Counted from the stretch's first letter, positions 18,152-27,539 are shown. The stretch: 64,000 nt of DNA from Pseudomonas sp. 2FG (GCF_005502935.1 NZ_SCMP01000007.1:1-64000); one strand, 5' to 3'. Notes: generated from the letters alone by a model not told the origin. Numbers and translations: made by a program.

Positions 18152-19255
18152 TCACTGCGCGCTGGCGGTCTTGAACTTGGTCCAGATACGCATGCGCGCG
18201 CGCATGTCGCGCTGCGGGATGTCCTTGCCCGGGATCAGCCGCTCGTAGGTGGCCTCATCCAGGTAGATGTCCGGGTTGTTGCGCATGTCGGCATCGACCA
18301 TGGGGCGCGCCTTGGCACTGGAGGTCGGGTAGCCGGTGAAGTTGCTGATGGCCGCCATGTTCTCCGGGCGCATGACGAAATTGATGAAGGCGTAGGCGTA
18401 TTCCGGATGCTGGGCATCAACCGGAATCGCCATGGTGTCCATCCACACCGTGGTGCCTTCGCGCGGGATGCGGTATTGGAAGTCGACCTGCTTGCCGGCC
18501 GCATCCGCAGCGCGTTGCGCCTGGGTGACATCGCCGCTGTAGCCGAGCGACAGGCACAGGTTGCCATTGACCAGGTCGGTCACCGGCTGCGACTGGAACT
18601 TGCGGATGTAGGGCTTGATCGCCAGCAGCAGCTCGGTGGCGGCCTGCAGATCTTCCGCCTTGGCGCTGCGCGGCTCGCGCCCCAGGTAGTTGAGCGCCAC
18701 GGCCAGCACCTCGTCCGGCGAGTCGATCATGGAGATGCCGCAGTCGGCGAACTTCGCCGCCAGCTCCGGCTTGAACAGCAGGTCCAGGCTGTTCACCGGG
18801 GCATCCGGCAGCCGCTTGGCGATCATCTCGGCGTTGTGGGTCAGGCCGATGGAGCCCCAGGTGTAGGGCACTGTGGCGTGGCGCGAGTAGGGATAATGCG
18901 TTTGCAGCCGCTGCAAGCCCGGCTCGATGTCGGCCAGCGCGGTGAGCTTGGACTTGTCTAGTTTCTGCAGGCTGCCGGCACGCATCAGGCGCTCGGCCAC
19001 GGTGTCGCCCGGGAAGATCAGGTCGTAACCGCTGTTACCGGCCATCAGCTTGGCCTCCAGCACCTCGCTGCTGTCCATGGTGTCGTAGATCACCTTGATC
19101 CCGGTTTCGGCGGTGAACTTGGTGAGGGTGTCCTCGGCAAAGTAGTCCGCCCAGTTGAACAGCTTCAGGGTCTTTTCCTCGGCCTGCGCGGACGGCAGGG
19201 CACAGCCGAGCGCCAGGCCCAGCGAACAGAGCAACAGCTTAGGGTTAGCTTTCAT
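18152..19255 (-). CDS. agu2C: Polyamine/agmatine-type periplasmic binding protein (PotF/SpuD family, Agu2C)
   Basis: A 367-residue extracytoplasmic solute-binding protein. I prefer the ATG at 19255 because AAGGAG is 7 nt upstream; another ATG two codons earlier (19261) is only 1 nt from it. The signal peptide ends PSAQA. The mature protein starts EEKTLKLFNWADYFAEDTLT and shows PotF-family landmarks (YDTMDSSEVLEAKLMAGNSG, VPYTWGSIGLTHN, EYAYAFINFVMRPENMAAIS). It should bind agmatine or putrescine in the periplasm. No ABC permease or ATPase gene accompanies it, so it either feeds a transporter encoded elsewhere or acts as a sensor or scavenger. The start region overlaps the end of agu2B. Confidence 0.85.
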   Translation of the reverse strand: MKANPKLLLCSLGLALGCALPSAQAEEKTLKLFNWADYFAEDTLTKFTAETGIKVIYDTMDSSEVLEAKLMAGNSGYDLIFPGDTVAERLMRAGSLQKLDKSKLTALADIEPGLQRLQTHYPYSRHATVPYTWGSIGLTHNAEMIAKRLPDAPVNSLDLLFKPELAAKFADCGISMIDSPDEVLAVALNYLGREPRSAKAEDLQAATELLLAIKPYIRKFQSQPVTDLVNGNLCLSLGYSGDVTQAQRAADAAGKQVDFQYRIPREGTTVWMDTMAIPVDAQHPEYAYAFINFVMRPENMAAISNFTGYPTSSAKARPMVDADMRNNPDIYLDEATYERLIPGKDIPQRDMRARMRIWTKFKTASAQ

Positions 19256-19257
19256 GG

Positions 19258-20166
19258 TCATGCTCCTTGGGTGTTCCAACGTGCATTGGGTTGGCGGCCA
19301 TCGAGTCCCAGCAGCGGCCCGTACATTTCCGGCCGGCGATCGCGGTAGATGCCCCAGGTCAGGCGTTCCTCGCGCATGGCCGCCAGATCCAGGCTCTGCA
19401 CCAGCACGCCGGCGCTGTCGCGGTCGGCCTCGGCCAGCAGCTTGCCCTTGTGATTGCTGATAAAGGACGAGCCGTAGAAGCTCATCTGCAAGGCCGGGTC
19501 GGTGCTCGCCACCTCGCGGCCGACACGGTTGGCGGCGACCACCGGCAGGATGTTGGCGGCGGCATGGCCGCGCATGGTCATCTGCCAGTGCTCGCGCGAA
19601 TCCAGCGCCGCGGCGCCCGGCTCGGAGCCGATGGCGGTGGGGAACAGCAGCACCTCGGCGCCCATCAGCGCCAGGCAGCGGGCGGTTTCCGGGAACCACT
19701 GGTCCCAGCAGATGCCCACCCCGAGGCGACCATAGGCGGTATCCCAGACGCGGAAGCCGGTATCGCCGGGGCTGAAGTATTCCTTCTCCTGGTAGCCGAT
19801 GGCGTTGGGGATGTGGGTCTTGCGGTACACCCCGAGCAGACGGCCATCGGCATCGGCCATGCTCAGCGAGTTGAAGTAGGCGTTGCCGGCCTTCTCGTAC
19901 CAGCTCAGCGGCAGCACCACGCTCAACTCCTTGGCCAGCGCGGCGAAGCGCTTGAGCACGGCGCTCTGGCCGTATTCCTCGGCCAGCGCCAGGTGCTTGT
20001 GGTTCTGCTCGATGCAGAAGTACGGGGTGGCGAACAGCTCCTGCAGCAGTATCACCTGGGCGCCCTGGGCTGCGGCCTCGCGCACCAGCTGCTCGGCCTG
20101 GTCGAGGTTCTTCTTCAGGTCCCAGCTGCAGGGCATCTGAGTGGTGGCGATAGTCAGCATGCTCAT
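19258..20166 (-). CDS. agu2B: N-carbamoylputrescine amidase (Agu2B)
   Basis: A 302-residue nitrilase-superfamily amidase. The Glu-Lys-Cys triad is visible as LLQELFATPYFC (Glu), YRKTHIPN (Lys) and GVGICWDQWFPE (Cys). The DNA runs without gap into the binding-protein gene (its TGA overlaps the first possible ATG). The enzyme converts N-carbamoylputrescine to putrescine, CO2 and ammonia, the second step of agmatine catabolism, in the cytosol. It starts 4 nt after the stop of the agmatine deiminase gene, so the two are co-translated. Confidence 0.92.
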   Translation of the reverse strand: MSMLTIATTQMPCSWDLKKNLDQAEQLVREAAAQGAQVILLQELFATPYFCIEQNHKHLALAEEYGQSAVLKRFAALAKELSVVLPLSWYEKAGNAYFNSLSMADADGRLLGVYRKTHIPNAIGYQEKEYFSPGDTGFRVWDTAYGRLGVGICWDQWFPETARCLALMGAEVLLFPTAIGSEPGAAALDSREHWQMTMRGHAAANILPVVAANRVGREVASTDPALQMSFYGSSFISNHKGKLLAEADRDSAGVLVQSLDLAAMREERLTWGIYRDRRPEMYGPLLGLDGRQPNARWNTQGA

Positions 20167-20170
20167 GACC

Positions 20171-21223
20171 TCACCCCTTCAGCGGCCAGGCCGGCTGTTG
20201 TTGGGTGATGCAATGCACGCCACCGCCGCCGTGGGCCAGGTGGTTGATCTGCACCGGCACTATCTCGCGCCCCGGGAAGGCCAGGCGCAGTACCTCGGCG
20301 GCTTCCTGGTCGGCGGCGATGCCATAGGCCGGCATGATGACGGCACCGTTGGCGATGTAGAAATTGGTGTAGGAGGCGCAGAACACCTCGGCCTCGGTGT
20401 CCACCGCATCGCTGGCCTCGTACAGCTCCAGCAGCTCGAACTGGCGGCCACGGGCATCGCTGGCCAGCTCCAGGGCGCGACGGTTCTCGCGCACCACCTC
20501 GGCATAGACCGAGGCCTGGTCATGGGTGGCATCCACCAGCAGCGCGCCGGGGCGGGCGAAGGCGCAGACGCCATCGACGTGGCCATCGGTCATGTCGCCA
20601 GTGACATGGTCCGGGTCGCCCGGCAGCCAGATGGTCTTCTTGACGCCCAGCAGACGGCTGAAGATTTCCTCCATCTCCGCCTTGTTCATGCCCGGGTTGC
20701 GGTTGGGGTTGAGCAACACCGACTCGGTGGTGATCAGGGTGCCGTCGCCATCCACGTGGATAGCGCCGCCTTCGTTGCTCAGCGGCGTGCCGAAGCACTC
20801 CAGGCCGAGGCCATTGAGCACCCGCCGGGCCAGGCTCTCGTCCAGCTCATGGGCCGACTTGCCGCCCCAGGCATTGAAGCGCCAGCTGACCCCGGCCAGC
20901 CCCAGCTGCGGGTGGCAGACGAAGCTCGGCCCGGAGTCGCGGCACCAGCTGTCGTTGACCGCCAGCTCGAGCAGCTCGATATTCGGCCCGCAGAGCTCCC
21001 GGGCACGGGCCAGGGCGGAAGGATCGACGACCATCTTCACCGGTTCGAAGCGGGCGATGGCATTGGCGACGCGGGCGAAATCCTCCTGGACCTGCGGCAG
21101 CTTCACCCCCCAACCGGACTCCCAGAGCGGCTGATTGTGCGGCCAGACCATCCAGGTCGCGGCGTGCTTGGCCCATTCGGCTGGCATCAACCAACCGCTC
21201 TGCTGTACTTCGTTCTGCTGCAT
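20171..21223 (-). CDS. agu2A: Agmatine deiminase (Agu2A/AguA)
   Basis: A 350-residue cytosolic agmatine iminohydrolase, converting agmatine to N-carbamoylputrescine and ammonia. Key motifs are MPAEWAKHAATWMVWPHNQP at the N-terminus, NDSWCRDSGPSFV, EGGAIHVDGDGTLITTES, TDGHVDGVCAF and the catalytic Cys in AHGGGGVHCITQQQPAWP. It is the first gene of the minus-strand agmatine operon and is divergent from a LysR regulator 135 bp away, the usual arrangement for inducible control. There is no signal peptide, unlike the related exported copy at the end of the operon. Confidence 0.93.
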   Translation of the reverse strand: MQQNEVQQSGWLMPAEWAKHAATWMVWPHNQPLWESGWGVKLPQVQEDFARVANAIARFEPVKMVVDPSALARARELCGPNIELLELAVNDSWCRDSGPSFVCHPQLGLAGVSWRFNAWGGKSAHELDESLARRVLNGLGLECFGTPLSNEGGAIHVDGDGTLITTESVLLNPNRNPGMNKAEMEEIFSRLLGVKKTIWLPGDPDHVTGDMTDGHVDGVCAFARPGALLVDATHDQASVYAEVVRENRRALELASDARGRQFELLELYEASDAVDTEAEVFCASYTNFYIANGAVIMPAYGIAADQEAAEVLRLAFPGREIVPVQINHLAHGGGGVHCITQQQPAWPLKG

Positions 21224-21357
21224 GACAAGTGCCTTTCAGTTAAGTCATTGTTATCACTGAAAACCGCGAATGCGGTGATGGCATGCATGCTAAGCCTGTA
21301 AAAATGGCGCAACAAACGATAGATTTTGCCGACAAATGATTAGCGGAGCTTATCGAT

Positions 21358-22227
21358 ATGCTCAAACACTGGCCGCCCCTGAACGCCCTGCGCGGCTTCG
21401 AAGCCGCCGCCCGCCTCGGCAGTTTTCACAAGGCCGCAACTGAGCTGCACCTCACCCAGTCGGCCATCAGCCAGCAGATCCGCAGCCTCGAGGCCTACCT
21501 CGAACAACCGCTGTTCTATCGCAGCGGACGCAGCGTCAGCCTGACCGATGCCGGCTTCGATCTGCTCAGCACCACCCAGGCGCTGCTGCAGCAGTTGGCG
21601 GTGGGCATTCGCCGCCTGGAGCAGTACCACAAGCCCAATCAGCTGGTACTCAACACCACCCCGGCCTTCGCCCGCCACTGGCTGCTGCCGCGCCTGGGGG
21701 ATTTCCGCCGCCAGCATCCGGAGGTCGATCTCTGGCTGTTCAGCACCGACGAAGCCCCGGACATGGCCAGCCAGACCATCGACCTGGCCGTGCGGGATGA
21801 CCTCAGCGCACAGGCCGAATGCAGCTTCAAGGTGCTGCACGCCGACCGCCTCTACCCGGCCTGCCATCCCAGCCTGCTGGCGGTACCCGACGAGCAGCGC
21901 ACCACCCTGCACGGCGAGCGGGAAATGGACTGGAGTCACTGGGCGGTGGAAGCCGGCATCGATGTCGGCCAGCACAGCCACGGGCTGAACTTCTCCGACC
22001 CCGGCCTACTGCTGGATGCCGTCTGCGCCGGACTCGGCATCGGCCTGGTCAGCCAGTTGCTGAGCCAGCAGGCCCGCGCCGGCGGCCTGTTGCAGCCGCT
22101 GAATGAGCGCAGCATCCGCGGCCCGAACTGGGCCTGGCTGATTCATCGGGACAGCGAAAACAGCCCGCTGACCCGCAGTTTCTGCGACTGGCTGCAGGCC
22201 CGTCTGGAGGAGAAAACCGCCACATGA
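21358..22227 (+). CDS. LysR-type transcriptional regulator (GcvA-like)
   Basis: A 289-residue LysR protein. The N-terminal helix-turn-helix spans residues about 6-60 (LNALRGFEAAARLGSFHKAA and LTQSAISQQIRSLEAYLEQP), followed by the effector-binding domain with the GcvA-branch motif NTTPAFARHWLLPRLGDF. GGAG lies 9 nt before the ATG. The gene is divergent from agu2A across a 135-bp intergenic region, so it most likely controls the agmatine operon and itself, with agmatine or N-carbamoylputrescine as plausible effectors. No operator could be assigned by eye. A terminator follows immediately. Confidence 0.9.
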   Translation: MLKHWPPLNALRGFEAAARLGSFHKAATELHLTQSAISQQIRSLEAYLEQPLFYRSGRSVSLTDAGFDLLSTTQALLQQLAVGIRRLEQYHKPNQLVLNTTPAFARHWLLPRLGDFRRQHPEVDLWLFSTDEAPDMASQTIDLAVRDDLSAQAECSFKVLHADRLYPACHPSLLAVPDEQRTTLHGEREMDWSHWAVEAGIDVGQHSHGLNFSDPGLLLDAVCAGLGIGLVSQLLSQQARAGGLLQPLNERSIRGPNWAWLIHRDSENSPLTRSFCDWLQARLEEKTAT

Positions 22228-22230
22228 AAA

Positions 22231-22254
22231 ACGCCACCCGGAGGTGGCGTTTTC
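22231..22254. terminator. Terminator between the LysR gene and fadD1
   Basis: Perfect 8-bp stem ACGCCACC / GGTGGCGT with a CGGA loop, flanked by A's on the left and TTT on the right, so it can serve both the LysR gene and the convergent fadD1. Confidence 0.85.
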
Positions 22255-22281
22255 GTCGTCAGCGCGGAGGCGGATTCGAGC

Positions 22282-23970
22282 TTATTTCTTGCCGAGCTTC
22301 TTCAGCTCTTCGTCACGCAGTTCGCGTCGCAGGATCTTGCCGACGTTGGTGGTCGGCAGGCTCTCGCGGAACTCCACGGTGCGCGGCACCTTGTAGCCGG
22401 TGACGTTGGCGCGCATGTGCTCCATCACCTGCTCCTTGGTCAGCGTAGCGCCGGGCTTGGCGACCACGAAGAGCTTGATCGCCTCGCCGGATTTCTCGTC
22501 CGGCATCCCGATGGCCGCGCACTGCAGCACGCCCGGCAGGGTCACCAGTACGTCTTCCAGCTCGTTCGGGTAGACGTTGAAGCCGGACACCAGAATCATG
22601 TCCTTCTTGCGGTCGACGATGCGCATGTAGCCGTCGTCCTGAATCACGGCGATGTCGCCGGTCTTCAGCCAGCCAGCGGCGTCGAGGATCTCGTCGGTGG
22701 CGTCCTGGCGCTGCCAGTAGCCCTTCATCACCTGCGGGCCTTTGACACACAGCTCGCCACGCTCGCCCATGGGCAGATCGTTGCCGGCATCGTCGATGAC
22801 CTTGCACTGGGTCGACGGCACCGGAATACCGATGGTGCCGATCTGGATGTTCTGCAGCGGGTTCACCGACACCACCGGGCTGGTCTCGGTCATGCCGTAA
22901 CCTTCGCAGATGGCGCAGCCGGTGACTTCCTTCCAGCGCTCGGCGGTGGCCAGTTGCAGCGCCATGCCGCCGGAGAGGGTGGCCTTCAGCGCGGAGAAGT
23001 CCAGCTTGCGGAACGCCTCGTTATTGCACAGGGCGACGAACAGGGTATTCAAGCCGACGAAACCGCTGAACTTCCACCGCGACAGCTCCTTGATCATGGC
23101 CGGCAGGTCGCGCGGGTTGGTGATCAGGAGGTTGTGGCCGCCGATCAGCATCATCGCCATGCAATGGAAGGTGAAGGCATAGATATGGTAGAGCGGCAGC
23201 GGGGTGACCAGGATCTCGCAACCGTCATTCAGGTTGACGCCCATCAGCGCCTTGGATTGCAGCATGTTGGCCACCAGGTTGCGGTGGGTCAGCATGGCGC
23301 CCTTGGCCACCCCGGTGGTGCCGCCGGTGTATTGCAGCACGGCGATCTCGCCGCTGCTCGGGTTGGCTTCCTTGACCGGCTGGCCGCGGCCCTTGGCCAA
23401 GACCTGATTGAATTTGACGGCGCTCGGCAGATTGAAAGCCGGCACCATCTTCTTCACGTACTTGACCACGCTGTTGACCAGCAGGCGCTTGAGCGGCGGC
23501 AGCAGGTCACCGACTTCGGTGATGATGACGCGCCTGATCCCGGTTTTCGGCAGCACGGCTTCGGCCAGGTGCGCCATGTTCGCCAGGCACACCAGCGCCT
23601 TGGCGCCGGAATCGTTGAACTGGTGTTCCATCTCCCGCGCGGTGTACAGCGGGTTGGTGTTGACCACGATCAGCCCGGCGCGCAGGGCACCGAATACGGC
23701 AATCGGGTATTGCAACAGGTTCGGCAGCTGCACGGCGATACGGTCGCCCGGTTGCAGGTCGGTGTGCTGCTGCAGGTAAGCCGCAAAGGCTCCGGACAGT
23801 TCATACAACTCACCATAGGTGAGCGACTTGCCCATGTTGCTGAAGGCCAGCTTGTTGGCGAAGCGTTCGCAAGACTGTTTCAGTACCGCCTGAATATTCG
23901 GGTACTGATCGGGATTGATTTCGGCAGCAACCCCAACAGGGTACTTATCCTTCCAGAAGTTTTCGGTCAT
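22282..23970 (-). CDS. fadD1: Long-chain fatty acid-CoA ligase FadD1
   Basis: A 562-residue acyl-CoA synthetase. The AMP-binding P-loop YTGGTTGVAKGAM, the GYGMTETSPVVSVNP motif and the FACS signature with DGYMRIVDRKKDMILVSGFN are all intact, and the C-terminal Lys region is VGKILRRELRDEEL. It activates fatty acids at the inner membrane for beta-oxidation. It lies downstream of fadD2 on the same strand, but a strong terminator in between means that the two are probably transcribed separately. This tandem fadD pair is a known Pseudomonas arrangement. Confidence 0.95.
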   Translation of the reverse strand: MTENFWKDKYPVGVAAEINPDQYPNIQAVLKQSCERFANKLAFSNMGKSLTYGELYELSGAFAAYLQQHTDLQPGDRIAVQLPNLLQYPIAVFGALRAGLIVVNTNPLYTAREMEHQFNDSGAKALVCLANMAHLAEAVLPKTGIRRVIITEVGDLLPPLKRLLVNSVVKYVKKMVPAFNLPSAVKFNQVLAKGRGQPVKEANPSSGEIAVLQYTGGTTGVAKGAMLTHRNLVANMLQSKALMGVNLNDGCEILVTPLPLYHIYAFTFHCMAMMLIGGHNLLITNPRDLPAMIKELSRWKFSGFVGLNTLFVALCNNEAFRKLDFSALKATLSGGMALQLATAERWKEVTGCAICEGYGMTETSPVVSVNPLQNIQIGTIGIPVPSTQCKVIDDAGNDLPMGERGELCVKGPQVMKGYWQRQDATDEILDAAGWLKTGDIAVIQDDGYMRIVDRKKDMILVSGFNVYPNELEDVLVTLPGVLQCAAIGMPDEKSGEAIKLFVVAKPGATLTKEQVMEHMRANVTGYKVPRTVEFRESLPTTNVGKILRRELRDEELKKLGKK

Positions 23971-24125
23971 GGAAGCCCACTCCTAAGCAACAGCTAATCT
24001 TCACCGCGCAATGGCGGTTGTTTATTGTGTTTTATCCGCTTTTTGCCGGCTGGCAGGCCAAAAAGCGGGCCGAGAGTAGCAGCTTTGCCAGAGAGCGCCT
24101 AGCACCAAACACCGCCTGACCAGTC

Positions 24126-24163
24126 AAAAAAATGACCGAAAGCCAGGCTTTCGGTCATTTTTT
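24126..24163. terminator. Bidirectional terminator between fadD2 and fadD1
   Basis: A-run, then AATGACCGAAAGC and its complement GCTTTCGGTCATT around a 3-nt loop, then a T-run. It lies 47 nt after the fadD2 stop. Confidence 0.9.
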
Positions 24164-24209
24164 AAACAAGCCCTCAGACAAGCCGATGGACGGCCATGCC
24201 TCGCCGTTT

Positions 24210-25898
24210 TTAGGCGATATCGCGCAACTCGCGACGCAGGATCTTGCCCACCGGCGTCATCGGCAGCGCGTCCTTGAAGACGATGTGCTTGGGCACCTTG
24301 TAACCGGTGAAGTTTTCCTTGCAGTAGGCCTTCAGCTCTTCCGCGGTCAGCCCCGCCTCGCGCGCCACCACGAACAACTTGACCGCCTCGCCGGACCTCT
24401 CGTCCGGCACCCCGATCGCCGCGCAGCTGGCCACCTTCGGATGGGCCATGACCACGTCTTCGATCTCGTTCGGGTAGACATTGAAGCCGGAGACTATGAT
24501 CAGGTCCTTCTTGCGGTCGACGATGCGCACGAAGCCGTCCGGGTCGATCACCGCGATGTCGCCGGTCTTCAGCCAGCCCTCGGCATCCAGCACTTCGGCG
24601 GTGGCGTCCGGGCGCTGCCAGTAGCCTTTCATCACCTGCGGGCCCTTGACGCACAGCTCGCCGCGCTCACCGAGGGCCAGCTCGTGGCCGTCGTCGTCGA
24701 TCACCTTGAACGCGGTGCCCGGCACCGGCATGCCGACCGTGCCTAGCCGCGCCTTGGAGCCATAGGGATTGACGCTGGCCGTCGGCGAGGTCTCGGTAAG
24801 CCCGTAGCCTTCCGTCACCGGACAACCGGTGATGGCCTGCCAGCGCTCGGCGGTCGCTTTGACCAACGCCGTACCGCCGGAGTTGGTGACCTTGAGGTTG
24901 GAGAAGTCCAGGTTCTTGAACTCTGGATGCTCCATCAACGCGACGAACAGCGTATTGAGGCCGAGCAGCGCCGAGAAGCGCCACTTCTTCAGTTCTTTGA
25001 TAAAGCCGGCAATGTCCCGCGGGTTGCTGATCAGCACGTTGTGATTGCCGTTGACCATCATGCACATGCAGTTCGCGGTGAAGGCATAGATGTGATAGAG
25101 CGGCAGCGGCGCGATCATCACCTCCTGTCCTTCTTTCATCAGCGGCCGACCGCCCGCGTCGTGCTGCGACAGGCAAGCGTCGACCTGCTGCATATTGGCC
25201 ACCAGATTGCCGTGGCTCAGCATCGCGCCCTTGGCCACACCGGTGGTGCCGCCGGTGTATTGCAGCACCGCGATGTCGTCCAGCGTCACCTTGACCGGCT
25301 TCAGCGGCTGGCCCTGGCCCTGCTGCAGCGCGTCCTTGAACGCCACCGCCTGCGGTAGCTGGTAATCCGGCACCAGTTTCTTGACCTTTTTCACCAGGGT
25401 GTTGACCAGCCAGCCCTTCAGTGCCGGCTGCGGGTCGCCCATCTTGGCCTCGATCAGGAATTCGATTTCGCTGTCCGCCAGCACCTCTTGGACCAGCTTG
25501 CCGAACATATTCAGGTACACCAGCGCGCGCACCCCGGCGTCCTTGAACTGGTGACGCATCTCGCGGGCGGTGTACAGCGGGTTGGTGTTGACCACCACCA
25601 GGCCGGCACGCATCGCGCCGAATACGGCGATCGGGTATTGCAGGATGTTGGGCATTTGCACGGCGATGCGGTCGCCGGGCTTGAGGTCCGTGTGCTTTTG
25701 CAGGTAACCGGCGAAGGCGCCGGACAGGCGATCCAACTCGGCGTAGGTCAGCGTCACGCCCATATTGCTGAACGCCGGGCGGTCGGCGAATTTCTTGCAC
25801 GAGCGCTCGAACACCTCGATCACCGACTTGTAGGCGCCCAAGTCGATCTCATTGGGTACGCCGGCCGGGCGTTTGTCGCTCCAGAAATCAGGTTGCAT
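24210..25898 (-). CDS. fadD2: Long-chain fatty acid-CoA ligase FadD2
   Basis: A 562-residue paralog of FadD1. I start at the ATG at 25898 (MQPDFWSDKRPAG) because GAGGATAAG precedes it and because FadD1 begins the same way; the open frame continues 34 codons further without a ribosome site. YTGGTTGVAKGAM, GYGLTETSPTASVNP and DGFVRIVDRKKDLIIVSGFN are all present. It activates medium- and long-chain fatty acids to CoA thioesters using ATP. A divergent lipase/phaJ1 unit lies 214 bp upstream, so this cluster can release, activate and channel fatty acids. Confidence 0.95.
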   Translation of the reverse strand: MQPDFWSDKRPAGVPNEIDLGAYKSVIEVFERSCKKFADRPAFSNMGVTLTYAELDRLSGAFAGYLQKHTDLKPGDRIAVQMPNILQYPIAVFGAMRAGLVVVNTNPLYTAREMRHQFKDAGVRALVYLNMFGKLVQEVLADSEIEFLIEAKMGDPQPALKGWLVNTLVKKVKKLVPDYQLPQAVAFKDALQQGQGQPLKPVKVTLDDIAVLQYTGGTTGVAKGAMLSHGNLVANMQQVDACLSQHDAGGRPLMKEGQEVMIAPLPLYHIYAFTANCMCMMVNGNHNVLISNPRDIAGFIKELKKWRFSALLGLNTLFVALMEHPEFKNLDFSNLKVTNSGGTALVKATAERWQAITGCPVTEGYGLTETSPTASVNPYGSKARLGTVGMPVPGTAFKVIDDDGHELALGERGELCVKGPQVMKGYWQRPDATAEVLDAEGWLKTGDIAVIDPDGFVRIVDRKKDLIIVSGFNVYPNEIEDVVMAHPKVASCAAIGVPDERSGEAVKLFVVAREAGLTAEELKAYCKENFTGYKVPKHIVFKDALPMTPVGKILRRELRDIA

Positions 25899-26112
25899 TG
25901 TTCTTATCCTCATTACCTGAAAATGTCTGGCCCGCACGGACGGGGCTGACGGGAACTTAGCAGCTCTGGGCGCTAGCGCAAATACTTGGGGATGCGTCAT
26001 TGACCGCGTGAATCTTGGTTCAAGCGGCGCAACCAGACTAACTCAGGACAGACTGGGACAACGCCACATGCTGGCTCTACAATGCCAAACCCTCAGGGCA
26101 TAAGGATTCGCC

Positions 26113-27072
26113 ATGCTTCACGATGATTTTTGGCTAACCGCCAGCGATGCCGCACCGCTGTACGTCAATCGCTGGTTCGCCGCGCAACCGCCGAAGGCGG
26201 TGGTGATGGTCGCCCACGGCATGGCCGAACACAGCGGTCGCTACGCACGCCTGGGCGAAGCCTTGGTGCAGGCCGGCTATGAGCTGTATGCGCACGATCA
26301 ACGCGGCCACGGCAAGACGGCCCAACGTGGCGTGCTGGGGATGTATGCCGAGCAGGCGGGTTGGCAACGGGTGGTCAGTGACCTGGCCAGCCTCAACCAC
26401 CATATCCGCCAGCAGCACCCGCACGTGCCGATCTTCTTACTCGGCCACAGCATGGGCAGCTATATCGGCCAGGCTTACTTGATGCAGCACAGCTGCAGCC
26501 TGCAGGGGGCGATCCTCTCCGGTTCGAACTACCAACCGCTTGGCCTGTACCGCACGGCCGCCGCCATTGCCCGCTTCGAGCGCTGGCGCCAAGGTCCGAC
26601 GGGGCGCAGCGCGCTGCTCGAGTTTCTCTCCTTCGGCTCGTTCAACAAGGCCTTCAAGCCCAACCGCACTACCTTTGACTGGCTGAGCCGCGACCCGGCC
26701 GAGGTCGACAAGTACGTCAACGACCCGTTGTGCGGCTTTCGCTGTACCAATCAGCTGTGGCTCGACCTGCTCGACGGCCTGCAGCAGATCACCCCGCTGA
26801 AGCGTCTGGCGCAGATCGACGCCGACCTGCCGCTGCTGGTGATCGGCGGCGCGCGTGACCCGGTCAGCGCCGGCAAACGCCTGCAAGACTTGGCCGCGGC
26901 CCTGCGCCAGGCGGGCCAGCAGAATGTGCAACTGAAAATTTATCCGGACGCCCGCCACGAACTGCTCAACGAGAGCAACCGTGACGAGGTGACCAGCGAC
27001 CTGATCGACTGGCTGAACCAAGCCCTGACCCATAGCCGGCGCAGCCAACCACAAACCAAGGAGACCGCATGA
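26113..27072 (+). CDS. Alpha/beta hydrolase, monoacylglycerol lipase/lysophospholipase-like
   Basis: A 319-residue serine hydrolase of the Hydrolase_4 / monoglyceride-lipase branch. The oxyanion region is VAHGMAEHSGRYARLGEAL, the next block YAHDQRGHGKT, the nucleophile elbow LLGHSMGSYIG (Ser about residue 115), and the acid and His lie in VIGGARDPVS and YPDARHELLNE. No signal peptide is seen, so it is probably cytoplasmic. It likely releases fatty acids from monoglycerides or lysophospholipids, which fits its place between the fadD pair and phaJ1. Its stop overlaps the phaJ1 start (ATGA). Confidence 0.88.
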   Translation: MLHDDFWLTASDAAPLYVNRWFAAQPPKAVVMVAHGMAEHSGRYARLGEALVQAGYELYAHDQRGHGKTAQRGVLGMYAEQAGWQRVVSDLASLNHHIRQQHPHVPIFLLGHSMGSYIGQAYLMQHSCSLQGAILSGSNYQPLGLYRTAAAIARFERWRQGPTGRSALLEFLSFGSFNKAFKPNRTTFDWLSRDPAEVDKYVNDPLCGFRCTNQLWLDLLDGLQQITPLKRLAQIDADLPLLVIGGARDPVSAGKRLQDLAAALRQAGQQNVQLKIYPDARHELLNESNRDEVTSDLIDWLNQALTHSRRSQPQTKETA

Positions 27073-27539
27073 GCCAGAGCACCAACACCCCCTACGAAGC
27101 CCTCGAAGTCGGACAAACCGCCAGCTACAGCAAAACCGTGGAAGAGCGCGATATCCAGCTGTTCGCCGCCGTCTCCGGTGACCACAACCCGGTGCACCTG
27201 GACGCGGACTATGCCGCCGGCACCCTGTTCAAGGAGCGCATCGCCCACGGCATGTTCAGTGGCGCCCTGATCAGCGCCGCGGTGGCCTGCGAGCTACCGG
27301 GGCCAGGCACCATCTACCTCGGCCAGACCATGAGTTTCACCAGACCGGTGAAGCTCGGCGACACCCTGACCGTGCGCCTGGAAATCCTGGAAAAACTGCC
27401 GAAATTCCGCGTGCGCATCGCCACCCGCGTGTTCAACCAGCGCGACGAGCTGGTGGTCGACGGCGAAGCGGAAATCCTCGCCCCGCGCACCCTGCAAACC
27501 GTCGAGCTGACCGAGCTGCCGCCGATCCGCATCGGCTGA
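27069..27539 (+). CDS. phaJ1: (R)-specific enoyl-CoA hydratase PhaJ1 (MaoC family)
   Basis: A 156-residue hot-dog-fold hydratase. The hydratase-2 motif FAAVSGDHNPVHLDADYA carries the catalytic Asp and His, and GPGTIYLGQTMSFTRPVKLG closes the fold. The sequence closely matches PhaJ1 of P. aeruginosa as I remember it, including the ending ELPPIRIG. It hydrates trans-2-enoyl-CoA from beta-oxidation to (R)-3-hydroxyacyl-CoA, a precursor for polyhydroxyalkanoates. It is translationally coupled to the upstream hydrolase by a 4-nt overlap. Confidence 0.93.
   Translation: MSQSTNTPYEALEVGQTASYSKTVEERDIQLFAAVSGDHNPVHLDADYAAGTLFKERIAHGMFSGALISAAVACELPGPGTIYLGQTMSFTRPVKLGDTLTVRLEILEKLPKFRVRIATRVFNQRDELVVDGEAEILAPRTLQTVELTELPPIRIG

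Noticed and set aside
16703..18961. Long open frame on the plus strand (752 codons) across the agmatine genes
   Set aside because: It lies antisense to agu2A' and agu2C, has no domain signature and is rich in His/Val/Gly/Arg as expected for the complement of GC-rich codons.
22417..23997. 526-codon plus-strand frame opposite fadD1
   Set aside because: Antisense to fadD1; low-complexity His/Gln/Val composition.
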